Below, one piece after another: positions 1 through 7,848 of a stretch of DNA of 64,000 bases. The notes beneath the pieces were generated by a model, which made no database searches, was not told the origin of the DNA, and saw only the letters and a list, made by a program, of their open reading frames with translations. The position numbers and the translations under genes are program-made. Within the stretch, counting starts at the first letter, position 1, and each line of letters starts with the position of its first letter. Source of the DNA: Treponema sp. (GTDB lineage Bacteria > Spirochaetota > Spirochaetia > Treponematales > Treponemataceae); NCBI GenBank assembly GCA_017940005.1, contig JAGAZO010000007.1:16605-80604 (forward strand). Direction: 5' to 3'.

Positions 1-2158
1 TAAGCGGAAAAATATCGTGCCAGTGGCGCGCGACAAGAGATTCGTCGGGCGTTTCGTTGCGATACGCTTTTGTGTACTCCATGCCGTACTTTTCTTCAAA
101 GCCCTCAATCTGCCCGTGACCGAACATGGGCAGACCCGGCATGGTGACCATGAGCGTGCACACGCCAAAATATTTGTCGCCGCGCCCGAACTGCGCAACA
201 GCAGTTTCCTCGTCGGGATTGTTCATAAAATTAACAAATCGCTTGAGCACTTGCGGGTCGAACTTGAGCGTGTTTTTTACTGTGTCGCGATATTTTTGAT
301 TCTCTTCTTTTTTGAGCATGTTCATGAACGCGCTGTTGTACACGCGGTGCATGCCGAGCGTGCGCACAAAGTAGCCTTCCATCATCCAGAACGCTTCAGC
401 GAGCAACAGCGTGTCGGGCACTTCCTGCGCAATCCGGTCTACAACCTCACGCCAAAACTCGTTGGGAATAGCGTCGTTGAACTGCTGCGTGGAAAGCCCT
501 GTTTCGCTCCGTGTTGCAATATCGCCGCCGTGTCCCGGCTCCGGATACCACAACCGTCGGATATGTTTTTTTGCGAGCACCATTGCTGCATCAAACCTGA
601 TAATCGGAAAATTTTTTGCAACGTTGATGATTTGCTGCATCACCGCTTCGCGCGCGGAAGGATTTAAAAAATCGATTTGCGCCGTATCGTTCCACGGCAG
701 CCCCGTGCCGTCATTCCCGTGATAGATGTAGCGCACGTCGCCCGTGTAGTTGTCAACGCGCTTAAAGATGACCGCGCAATCGGTTTTGCTGTAGTAGTGG
801 TCTTCAAGATAGATGCCGACTCTGCCGTCAGCAGAAAGATTTTCGCCGTTGAATGTGTAGTGCGGAAACGGGCAATCGCGCCGCTGCACAAACACATCCG
901 GTTTTTCGACAACCCATTTTGCATCCATGCCCGTGTGATTCGGCACCATGTCTGACGCGAGCCGAATGCCGCGTTGCCACAACCGCGTTCGTAAATTGAT
1001 AAGCGCATCCCACCCGCCAATGTTCTGCGCAATTTCGTAATCGTACAAGCTGTACGCGCTCGCCGCCGCTTCAGGATTTCCGCATATCTGCTTTATGCGG
1101 CGGCTCGCGTTACTGCGCTCCCACAAGCCGATGAGCCACAGCGCAGTAAATCCTTCGTCGCGCAGCACGTCAAGTTCTTCGTCAGGAATTTCATCAAGGC
1201 GCGAAATTGCACGTGTGTATTTTTTTGAAAGCTGGTCGAGCCACACGAGTACTGTCTTTGCCATGAGCACTACTTTCGGCATCCAGTCGCTGTCCGCGCT
1301 GAAGCGCTCGTATTCTTTCATAAGGTTTTCATAGCTGTACGGAACCGTGTCGGCATCTCCGCCGCCGTGCCACAGCGCCTTTTCTTCTTCGCTGATTGTG
1401 TCGAGCGCGGCGAGCAGCCGTTTCAAAAAATCGCCGAGCAGCGCTGCCCAGTGCGTGATGATGTATTCAAGCTGTCCGCGCAAACTTTCGGGGCTGAACA
1501 CGACCGGCTCTTTGAGCAAGTGTATCAAATCGTGATTGAACGGCCCGAACGGCGGAAGCGGTGCAAAATACGAGCGCAGCGTTTTCCAGCTGCGTGCGTA
1601 CAGTTTGTTTTTTGCAAGCGCTGCGTCATCAAACAGAATGGCAAATCGCTTGAACGCAGGATTTTCGTTTGCCAAGTGGAGCAGCACGAGTTCTTCGAGC
1701 GTCTGTTCGCGGTTGGTGCGCCGTCGCTTTGTACCGGCGTCGTGCGCTGTTGCCGCAAGATATTCCTGCGCAGAGATTTCTCCGTTGTACACAGCAACCG
1801 GCGGAAACTCATCGATAAATGCGAGCAAAAGCTCATCGACTGAAGCCGCGCCATATGTGTCGTCGAGGAGAGCGAGCGCGTCTGAAAATGCATTCGGCGC
1901 AACATCGCGGCGGTACAGCATGCACACGTAATGGAACACTTCGTCAATCAATCCCATCGCGTTCAAACTTCCGCTTGAGATGCGCTGTTCGCTCATGCCG
2001 CGCGCGTCACACAGCGCGTTGATTTTTTCTGCTGCCTCGCGCACTGTTTTTATGTTTGTGAAGATGACGTTGCCAGAGGACGCATACAGCGATTTTGAGA
2101 AACCGCATGCATCGCGCACCGCTTTGCTGATGTGAAATTCATTGCGCGAAATTTTCAC
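1..2158 (-). CDS. GH13 alpha-amylase family protein, large form (3' end outside window)
   Basis: Glycoside hydrolase of the alpha-amylase clan, expected to hydrolyse or transfer alpha-glucosidic bonds in glycogen or maltodextrin. About 719 codons lie in the window and the frame runs open off the left edge. The start is a GTG at 2158 that directly follows the TAA of malQ. GH13 signatures can be read: region I DMVPNHTG near residue 403, region II RFDAAM near 522 (nucleophile Asp), region III LLAEAFW near 587 (acid/base Glu), and a region IV variant NNPDE near 648 instead of the usual NHD. Some 400 residues precede region I; this N-terminal extension has no motif I recognise. Zero-gap coupling to malQ suggests one transcript for alpha-glucan breakdown. 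The substrate is not determined by the sequence. Confidence 0.85.
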   Translation of the reverse strand, partial: MKISRNEFHISKAVRDACGFSKSLYASSGNVIFTNIKTVREAAEKINALCDARGMSEQRISSGSLNAMGLIDEVFHYVCMLYRRDVAPNAFSDALALLDDTYGAASVDELLLAFIDEFPPVAVYNGEISAQEYLAATAHDAGTKRRRTNREQTLEELVLLHLANENPAFKRFAILFDDAALAKNKLYARSWKTLRSYFAPLPPFGPFNHDLIHLLKEPVVFSPESLRGQLEYIITHWAALLGDFLKRLLAALDTISEEEKALWHGGGDADTVPYSYENLMKEYERFSADSDWMPKVVLMAKTVLVWLDQLSKKYTRAISRLDEIPDEELDVLRDEGFTALWLIGLWERSNASRRIKQICGNPEAAASAYSLYDYEIAQNIGGWDALINLRTRLWQRGIRLASDMVPNHTGMDAKWVVEKPDVFVQRRDCPFPHYTFNGENLSADGRVGIYLEDHYYSKTDCAVIFKRVDNYTGDVRYIYHGNDGTGLPWNDTAQIDFLNPSAREAVMQQIINVAKNFPIIRFDAAMVLAKKHIRRLWYPEPGHGGDIATRSETGLSTQQFNDAIPNEFWREVVDRIAQEVPDTLLLAEAFWMMEGYFVRTLGMHRVYNSAFMNMLKKEENQKYRDTVKNTLKFDPQVLKRFVNFMNNPDEETAVAQFGRGDKYFGVCTLMVTMPGLPMFGHGQIEGFEEKYGMEYTKAYRNETPDESLVARHWHDIFPL

Positions 2159-4330
2159 TTACTGCCTCCCGTCGTGACTTTTTGCAATCGACTGTAGTAC
2201 GTGTATCAGTGTATCATCTTTTGCCAAAATTGCAAGCGGCACCGGCATGCGGTATGTCCAGTTGAAATCGCTCACTGTGCCGGGAATGTTGATGCGCTCA
2301 TCACACGCGCGTTCAAGATAGTACGCTTCGTTGAGATAGAGATAATCTTGCAGCGGATTGATAAACCAACAGCTGTTCGTCTGTGCGCTCGCGGTAAAAA
2401 TCGCACGCGCGACATGTGCCGTAAACGGTGCGCTCGCGTGTGTCGCACTATTTCCCGTTGCGATTGAATCCGCACTGTTTGATTGCGCATAGTCGCTTTC
2501 AAACTCGTTTGCCGCGCCGCTTGTGTTCGCCGCTCCCAGTTTGCTGACCGCCGGCGCCACAACAAAATCAGCTGTGTGCGTTTTGATAAAAAGCCGCGCC
2601 GCGTCAGGTTCGCGCTCCCACCACTCGCGGAGCGTTGGCGAGTCGTGCACAGACGTTGCAGTAACAGACAGCGACGGATACTGTGCAAAGGGCACGTACG
2701 GCTGCCCCTCGTTTTGCCACACGCGCGACCAGCGCACAACACGCAACGACAAAATGCCGTTCGCTTCCATAACGCGCGGCACGCACGCTATGTTCACGCC
2801 CAAATCCTCGCCGCACGGAATCATGTCTGTTGCAGACGTGAGCGCGCCGAGTATGTCAGACGCGTGTGCCTCCCACGACGCCTCGTCCGCGTGCGCTGCC
2901 GCTTCAAATAGCGTGCAGAGCGTCTGCCGCTCCGCCTCTGAAAGCGACCGCCACGCCGTTGCCTGCTCGTGCAGCCATGCTCGCGCGAATGTGCCGTCAG
3001 AAAGCGTGATGAGCACGCGGTCGCGCCACTTTTGCGCGAGCGCTTCTTTTATGCGACAAGCGGCATCATCGTTGCAAAAATCGCGCAAGTCAAGCGCGTA
3101 TATGTCGCGGTCGCCGCGAACAGTTTCATTGAAAAGCCACAGCTCTTCGCCCGGCAGCCGCGTCATGCAGGTGGAAAGAATCGCGTGCGCGCGTTCGTGA
3201 TTCCACGTGATGTCTTCAACAAGCCCCGTGTGCACGTGCGGTTCAGAAAGCCAGCGGATTCGTTCGTCGGTGAATCCCGCGCTGTTCAACGCCGCGCGCG
3301 TAATCGCTCCGCCCGGCTCCGCATGGCCAAGCGCCGCAGTCGTGTCATATTCGGGGCACGCCCATATCCTGAAAAAGCCGAGCACGTGGTCAAGGCGATA
3401 CGCGTCGTAATACTGCGCGCCTGATGCAAGCCGCGCTTTCCACCACGCGTAGCCAGTCGTCTGCAGCGTTTTCCAGTTGTACGTGGGAAATCCCCAGTTT
3501 TGACCGCCGGGATTTTCTGCATCCGGCGGCGAGCCTGCGCGCAGCGCGTGATTAAAAATTGCCGGATGCGCCCACGCGTCGCACGAATCCTCGTTCATTA
3601 AAATGGGCATGTCGCCTTTTAAAATGATGCCGCACTTTTTTACGTCATCGCTCGCTTTTAAAAATTGCTCGTGCGCGCGAAACTGCATCCACGCGTAAAA
3701 AAGATGCTCGCGTTTGTGCTCGCTGCTATTCCATCGCGCAACAATTTCTTCCTGCGTCACAGTGCGGTCTGATTTTTCCCACGACTTCCATGACGCTTGC
3801 TGGTATTTCCATTTGAGATTTTTGTACACTGCGTATGAAATCACCCAGTCGTTTTGAGAAATCCACGCGGCAAGCGGTTCTGTTAGCGCAGCATGATGCG
3901 CGATATCCGTCGCCTCGTAAAGCGTGCGAAGCAACGCCGTTTTCGCATTGTGTATGCCGTCGTAGTCAAAGCGATTTTTATGTGGGAACGACGAGACGAA
4001 CGCATCGTACTGTTTTGCAAACTGTCCGTCGCGCGCATACAACGCATCGAATTCAGGAAGCTCGCGAATGGCAATGTACAGCGGATGCAGCGCAAACGCG
4101 GAAAGCGCGCTGTACGGCGACGACTGCGTGCCCGTGTCGTTTACCGGAAGCAGCTGAATGATTGAAAGCCCCGCCGATGTGCAGAACCGCGCAAACTCTG
4201 CAAGGTCTGGAAACTCGCCGACAGCAGAATGCTTTTCTGTGTAGAGCGCAGCAAGCGGAACAGCAACGCCCGTGCGTCGTGCAAGAGAAGCGGTGTTCGC
4301 GTTGCCCGCGCGATTTCTTTGTGCGCTCAT
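2159..4330 (-). CDS. malQ: 4-alpha-glucanotransferase (amylomaltase)
   Basis: GH77 enzyme that moves alpha-1,4-glucan segments between maltodextrins, in the cytoplasm. The family nucleophile motif YRLDHVLGFFRIW lies near residue 313, the GEDLG acid/base Glu near 507, and SVHDSPT, matching the third catalytic Asp, near 562. The conserved C-terminal block DFNWTYRM is present. At 723 aa it is longer than compact amylomaltases (about 500 aa) and resembles the larger bacterial form. Roughly residues 600-640 are a Ser/Ala/Asn-rich low-complexity insert. The ATG at 4330 has no Shine-Dalgarno; a promoter ends 6 nt upstream of it, so translation is probably leaderless. The downstream GH13 gene starts at the next base after the stop. 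Confidence 0.93.
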   Translation of the reverse strand: MSAQRNRAGNANTASLARRTGVAVPLAALYTEKHSAVGEFPDLAEFARFCTSAGLSIIQLLPVNDTGTQSSPYSALSAFALHPLYIAIRELPEFDALYARDGQFAKQYDAFVSSFPHKNRFDYDGIHNAKTALLRTLYEATDIAHHAALTEPLAAWISQNDWVISYAVYKNLKWKYQQASWKSWEKSDRTVTQEEIVARWNSSEHKREHLFYAWMQFRAHEQFLKASDDVKKCGIILKGDMPILMNEDSCDAWAHPAIFNHALRAGSPPDAENPGGQNWGFPTYNWKTLQTTGYAWWKARLASGAQYYDAYRLDHVLGFFRIWACPEYDTTAALGHAEPGGAITRAALNSAGFTDERIRWLSEPHVHTGLVEDITWNHERAHAILSTCMTRLPGEELWLFNETVRGDRDIYALDLRDFCNDDAACRIKEALAQKWRDRVLITLSDGTFARAWLHEQATAWRSLSEAERQTLCTLFEAAAHADEASWEAHASDILGALTSATDMIPCGEDLGVNIACVPRVMEANGILSLRVVRWSRVWQNEGQPYVPFAQYPSLSVTATSVHDSPTLREWWEREPDAARLFIKTHTADFVVAPAVSKLGAANTSGAANEFESDYAQSNSADSIATGNSATHASAPFTAHVARAIFTASAQTNSCWFINPLQDYLYLNEAYYLERACDERINIPGTVSDFNWTYRMPVPLAILAKDDTLIHVLQSIAKSHDGRQ

Positions 4331-4336
4331 TGTATC

Positions 4337-4365
4337 AGTATAGCATGAGTTTATGAAAAAAGCAA
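4337..4365 (-). promoter_or_regulatory. malQ promoter, leaderless type
   Basis: On the minus strand, TTGCTT and TATACT are separated by exactly 17 bp, and the -10 box ends 6 nt before the malQ ATG. The expected transcription start is at or next to the start codon, and no Shine-Dalgarno is present. Confidence 0.6.
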
Positions 4366-4396
4366 AATTTTTTTATCTTGTCGTAAAAATCAAATT

Positions 4397-4615
4397 GATT
4401 CGTGCGGAAAGTTTCATGCATCACTTCGTGATATATACTGTAAGGAAATTATTTAATTCGCCGCTTACGCAACTGGCGAATGAGCCTTCGGCTCGTTCTG
4501 TAAGGAAATTATCTTACTCGTCGCTCACGCGACTGGCGAATACCTCGACGTCGCTCGAAACTTCGTTGCGTTAAAAAAATATCATACCTCATTGCGCTGC
4601 AGCAAGGTTAGTGAT
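4397..4615 (+). repeat. Mosaic intergenic repeat, copy A
   Basis: This fills most of the malQ-ctpA gap. It starts GATTCGTGCGGAAAG and contains the palindromic module ATCACTTCGTGAT, then two ATGAGCCTTCGGCTCGTTC-like or GACTGGCGAAT modules. It ends with an ACCTC..GCTGCAGCAAGG block. The same modules in the same order recur at 10624-10750 and, partly, at 22704-22840 and 27586-27717. Short ORFs across it have no support and are treated as chance. Confidence 0.7.
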
Positions 4616-4669
4616 GTATTGTTTTCATATTTTCATAATTAATAAACTTGTTATAACAGAAATAGTCAG

Positions 4670-4698
4670 TTGCATTTTTCATCTCTGTGCCGTACAAT
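4670..4698 (+). promoter_or_regulatory. ctpA promoter, leaderless type
   Basis: TTGCAT, a 17 bp spacer and TACAAT, ending 6 nt before the ATG at 4705. No Shine-Dalgarno lies before that ATG, so the transcript probably begins at the start codon. Confidence 0.6.
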
Positions 4699-4704
4699 GT
4701 ATGC

Positions 4705-6189
4705 ATGTTTACATTCATGAAAAGCAACAACAAAGTAATTCGTTCTCTTTATTCGGCAGTATTTGTCTTCATAACATCAATCATTGCTTCGCAGTGCTTT
4801 GCGCAGTCGTCTGCGGATACAGAAGCATCTTCCAATTTTCAATACATGAAAAAAATCACTGCCGTATTTGATTACGTGCAGCAAAATTATGTTGACGAAA
4901 TTGACGCGAAGATTTTATACGAAGGCGCGCTCAAAGGGATGCTTGAAGCGCTTGGCGACCCATATACGCAGTACCTTGATGCAACGACGATGCGCTCACT
5001 GTCAGACACGACTGCGGGCAACTTTGGCGGTGTGGGGCTTTCGATAAGCAAGCCGATTGAATCTACACCCGAAAAGCCTGCGTATGTTGAAGTTGCTTCA
5101 CCAATCGAAGACAGCCCCGGCGCAAAAGCGGGCATCCAGTCTGGCGACTACATTACGGCGATTGACGGCGAAGCTACGCCTCCCATGACAATGGAAGAAG
5201 TGCTCAATCATTTGCGCGGTGAAGTTGGCAAACCGGTGACTGTTTCAATTTTGCGCGGCAAAGATATTAAATTTGATGCAACGCTTGTCCGCGCGGTGAT
5301 TGAAGTGCCCACCGTAAAATACGGTATGATAAACACTACAGGCTATCTGCGCATCATTGAGTTTACGCCCGACACGCCCAAACGCGTCCAAGAAGCACTC
5401 GACTCATTTGCACAGGCGAATTATCAAAATTTAATAATCGATTTGCGCGACAATCCAGGCGGACTCATAACGAGCGTTGCAGATGTCGCAGATAAATTTA
5501 TTAATTCTGGTCCGATTGTGACAACAAAAAGCCGTCTCAAATTTGAAAACAGAGTATTTACTGCAAGCGGTAGAAAGACGACAGTGCCCGCAGGCATGCC
5601 TATTGTCGTCTTAATAAATCGCGGCTCTGCTTCTGCGTCAGAGATTCTAGCGGGGGCGCTCAAGGACAATCACTTGGCGTACCTTGTGGGGCAGCGCACA
5701 TACGGCAAAGGCAGCGTGCAGCAAGTTGTTCCGCTCAGCAACACAGACGGCTTTAAAATTACGATGGCACGCTATTATACGCCGAGCGATGTGAACATCG
5801 ACAAAATAGGCATTCCTCCAGATAGAGAGGTGTTGTATCCAGAGATAGGTGAAGCAGCAGAAAAAGCGTACACGGCACTCATCAAATCGAATGAGATTGC
5901 AATGTATGTGGACGCACATAAAAATATGAGCGAGCGCGACATCGCTTCTTATGCGGCAACGCTTCAAAAAAAATATGCACTCGACGCGAGTTTGTTGCGC
6001 CGCCTTGTTCGGTTGCAAGTGAACCGCACAAAGCCTGCCGCGCTGTACGATTTAGATTACGACATTCAGCTTAACGCCGCGCTCGACATTCTTAAAGCCG
6101 GCGGATTTCAGTCGCTCGTGCGTTCCACAAAGACACTCAAAGAGTTGCAAGAAGAAGCAGCGGCAAAAGATGCGCTTGCTGCAAAGTAA
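4705..6189 (+). CDS. ctpA: C-terminal processing peptidase, S41 family
   Basis: Periplasmic serine protease of the CtpA/Prc type, which trims C-termini of envelope proteins. A signal peptide is visible: basic KSNNK, a hydrophobic stretch, then the cleavage-like SQCFAQ. A PDZ domain covers about residues 80-170, and the S41 core follows. The catalytic Ser is in NRGSASASE near residue 312 and the catalytic Lys in YGKGSVQQ near 335. I chose ATG 4705 because the -10 box ends 6 nt before it. ATG 4717 would also give a good signal peptide, and the GTG at 4687 lies upstream of the predicted transcript. The stop overlaps the ATG of rsmE by one base, so the two genes are translationally coupled. Confidence 0.9.
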   Translation: MFTFMKSNNKVIRSLYSAVFVFITSIIASQCFAQSSADTEASSNFQYMKKITAVFDYVQQNYVDEIDAKILYEGALKGMLEALGDPYTQYLDATTMRSLSDTTAGNFGGVGLSISKPIESTPEKPAYVEVASPIEDSPGAKAGIQSGDYITAIDGEATPPMTMEEVLNHLRGEVGKPVTVSILRGKDIKFDATLVRAVIEVPTVKYGMINTTGYLRIIEFTPDTPKRVQEALDSFAQANYQNLIIDLRDNPGGLITSVADVADKFINSGPIVTTKSRLKFENRVFTASGRKTTVPAGMPIVVLINRGSASASEILAGALKDNHLAYLVGQRTYGKGSVQQVVPLSNTDGFKITMARYYTPSDVNIDKIGIPPDREVLYPEIGEAAEKAYTALIKSNEIAMYVDAHKNMSERDIASYAATLQKKYALDASLLRRLVRLQVNRTKPAALYDLDYDIQLNAALDILKAGGFQSLVRSTKTLKELQEEAAAKDALAAK

Positions 6190-7094
6190 TGCGCCAGTTT
6201 ATCTCCGAAACACAGCTTGACGAGCGCGGCATGCTCACGGTGCGCAAAAAAGATTTTACACATTTGTGTCGCGTGCTTCGCGCAAGCGTTGGCGATATGC
6301 TGTACGTGCGCTTTCCCGATGGTGCGCTTGTGCCAATGACTGTATGCAGCGTGCACAACGACAAGAAGATTGCCGAATTGCAACTATGCGTTCGTGGAAC
6401 AACACAACAACGCGGCAACAATCCATTGCAGACAGCAGCGCGCGGCGTTTCCGCGTTTGAAGTCAACGAAAATCACTCGACTGTTACATATACGCTTTTT
6501 CAATGGATTGCGAAACCGCAGAAAATGGAATTAATAATTCGTCAGGCAACTGAATGCGGCGTACAGACAATTGTGCCTGTTATAGGCGCGTATTCACAAA
6601 AAAGTTGTATTGAATCGATGCGCACAAAGCGGACGCGCTTTGACAAAATTATTAAAGAAGCGAGGGAGCAAAGCGGTTCTCCAGTGGAGTCTGTTGTGCA
6701 TGACGCAGTGAGCGTGCATGATGCGTGCGCGTTGTGGCAAAAAGTGCGCAGCATGTCGGATGTCATTGACAGCACAGTAAGCGATGCAATCATTTCGACG
6801 GGAAACAGTGATGTGGAAACGTGCGGCAGCAAAACAGGCGCCGCAAATGCGATTGCGATTGTGCTTTCAGAGCGAAGTGATTTGTGCAAGCCGCTTTCAA
6901 AAATCGCTGATGAATGCACTGACGTAAAAAATGCTGCGCTCGCTGTTGGAAGCGAAGGAGGTATAAGTCCCGAAGAGATTGCACTGCTACACAACGCAGG
7001 ATTCGCGCCTGTTCATTTTTCAGGAAATATTTTGCGCTGTGAAACAGCTGCACTCTACGGCATTGCCGCGCTACAAACACATTTGGAAAAGTAA
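6189..7094 (+). CDS. rsmE: 16S rRNA (uracil(1498)-N3)-methyltransferase
   Basis: SPOUT-class methyltransferase that makes m3U1498 in 16S rRNA with S-adenosylmethionine. The N-terminal PUA-like part begins RQFISE and includes HLCRVLRASVGD. The motif QATECGVQTIVPV and the C-terminal knot motif AVGSEGGISPEE near residue 255 are diagnostic. At 301 aa it is longer than the usual 230-260. The excess sits in two polar inserts, about residues 72-97 (QQRGNNPLQTAARG region) and 178-215 (Ser/Asp/Asn-rich), where typical RsmE has tight loops. Its start overlaps the ctpA stop by one base (TAATG). Confidence 0.88.
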   Translation: MRQFISETQLDERGMLTVRKKDFTHLCRVLRASVGDMLYVRFPDGALVPMTVCSVHNDKKIAELQLCVRGTTQQRGNNPLQTAARGVSAFEVNENHSTVTYTLFQWIAKPQKMELIIRQATECGVQTIVPVIGAYSQKSCIESMRTKRTRFDKIIKEAREQSGSPVESVVHDAVSVHDACALWQKVRSMSDVIDSTVSDAIISTGNSDVETCGSKTGAANAIAIVLSERSDLCKPLSKIADECTDVKNAALAVGSEGGISPEEIALLHNAGFAPVHFSGNILRCETAALYGIAALQTHLEK

Positions 7095-7161
7095 TAAAAT
7101 GCACGAAATAAAAAAGTGCGTTTTCTAGCTCACGCACGTTTGCAGATGATGTGATATATTA

Positions 7162-7195
7162 AATCTGTTCTGAAACTTCAGTTTCAGAACAGATT
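7162..7195. terminator. Perfect 16-bp inverted repeat, likely bidirectional terminator
   Basis: AATCTGTTCTGAAACT is followed after 2 nt by its exact reverse complement. A run ATTTT follows on the plus strand. It lies between the convergent genes rsmE and the DUF3597 gene. Confidence 0.55.
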
Positions 7196-7204
7196 ATTTT
7201 GAAA

Positions 7205-7247
7205 TGCGAGTTTTATCTCGTGCTATTTTAACGAGTTAAAACTCGCA
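7205..7247. repeat. Second inverted repeat, 17 bp arms
   Basis: TGCGAGTTTTATCTCGT and ACGAGTTAAAACTCGCA pair with one mismatch around a 9-nt loop. It is the middle one of three consecutive hairpins in the convergent gap. Confidence 0.6.
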
Positions 7248-7249
7248 AT

Positions 7250-7276
7250 CTGTTTGATAACGGAAGTATCAAACAG
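7250..7276. terminator. Third inverted repeat, probable terminator of the DUF3597 gene
   Basis: CTGTTTGATA and TATCAAACAG pair perfectly around a 7-nt loop, directly before the stop codon of the minus-strand DUF3597 gene at 7282. Confidence 0.45.
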
Positions 7277-7281
7277 AGCTA

Positions 7282-7626
7282 TTATTTTAAATTTGCTGGA
7301 ACCTCACCGCCATTTGCAGCTAGCGCTTGGAGCACGGCTTTATGCAAAGCCGTATTCTGTTCTGCAGAACCATGCTCTCCCGCATTCACGTTGAGTTTTT
7401 CAGCGAGTACTTTTCTTGCAGCAAGAGATGAATCCAAGCCTAGTAATTTTAGCAAGTCAACTATTGAGACTTTGTAATTTCCACCGCCGCCTTTTTGGGA
7501 AGCAAGATTTGCCAATACGGTTTCCAACTCTGAGTCAGTCAATGCTTTTACTGTGCTGGATTTTGTACCACCGCTAATGCTCGTTTTCGAAAACAAGCTC
7601 GAAGCAAGATCAGAAAGTTTTGACAT
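7282..7626 (-). CDS. DUF3597 domain protein
   Basis: A 114-aa protein matching the DUF3597 family by its core: VDLLKLLGLDSSLAARKVLA, then GSAEQNTALHKAV and the ending ANGGEVP. The N-terminal third is Ser/Thr/Gly-rich with a GGGG linker, as in the family. No signal peptide or membrane segment is seen. The molecular function of DUF3597 is unknown; the fold is expected to be a small helical bundle. A good Shine-Dalgarno (GAGAGG) precedes the ATG. It has its own promoter and a palindrome in the leader, so it is probably monocistronic and regulated. Confidence 0.85.
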   Translation of the reverse strand: MSKLSDLASSLFSKTSISGGTKSSTVKALTDSELETVLANLASQKGGGGNYKVSIVDLLKLLGLDSSLAARKVLAEKLNVNAGEHGSAEQNTALHKAVLQALAANGGEVPANLK

Positions 7627-7652
7627 AGATTACCTCTCTACAAAATATTTAA

Positions 7653-7667
7653 CCGTTCAATGAACGG
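7653..7667. promoter_or_regulatory. Palindrome in the DUF3597 leader, possible operator
   Basis: CCGTTCAATGAACGG is a perfect 7-1-7 palindrome between the -10 box and the Shine-Dalgarno of the DUF3597 gene. It would suit an operator or a small leader hairpin; the binding protein is unknown. Confidence 0.4.
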
Positions 7668-7675
7668 CTTTCATC

Positions 7676-7704
7676 AAGATACATCATGCATGGCTGTTTG
7701 TCAA
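7676..7704 (-). promoter_or_regulatory. Promoter of the DUF3597 gene
   Basis: Minus-strand TTGACA, 17 bp spacer, TATCTT. It is a sigma-70 type promoter giving a leader of about 45 nt. Confidence 0.6.
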
Positions 7705-7798
7705 TGAACCATGCACCGTATATTTCAATCACAATATATTTTTATTGTGCACGCAATTAATTTATGATGCAATCGCCTGTGAGACATCAACCCATCGC

Positions 7799-7827
7799 TT
7801 GCGGCAGAGACCACGATTTGATATAGT
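7799..7827 (+). promoter_or_regulatory. apbE promoter
   Basis: TTGCGG, 17 bp spacer, TATAGT. It is followed by a 5' leader of about 15 nt before the ATG at 7849. Confidence 0.45.
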
Positions 7828-7848
7828 TACAGGAACAGGTCAAATATC

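Noticed and set aside
2201..4165. Numerous long open frames opposite malQ and the GH13 gene
   Set aside because: They are shadows caused by GC-rich codon use of the real minus-strand genes; none has a start signal or family motif.
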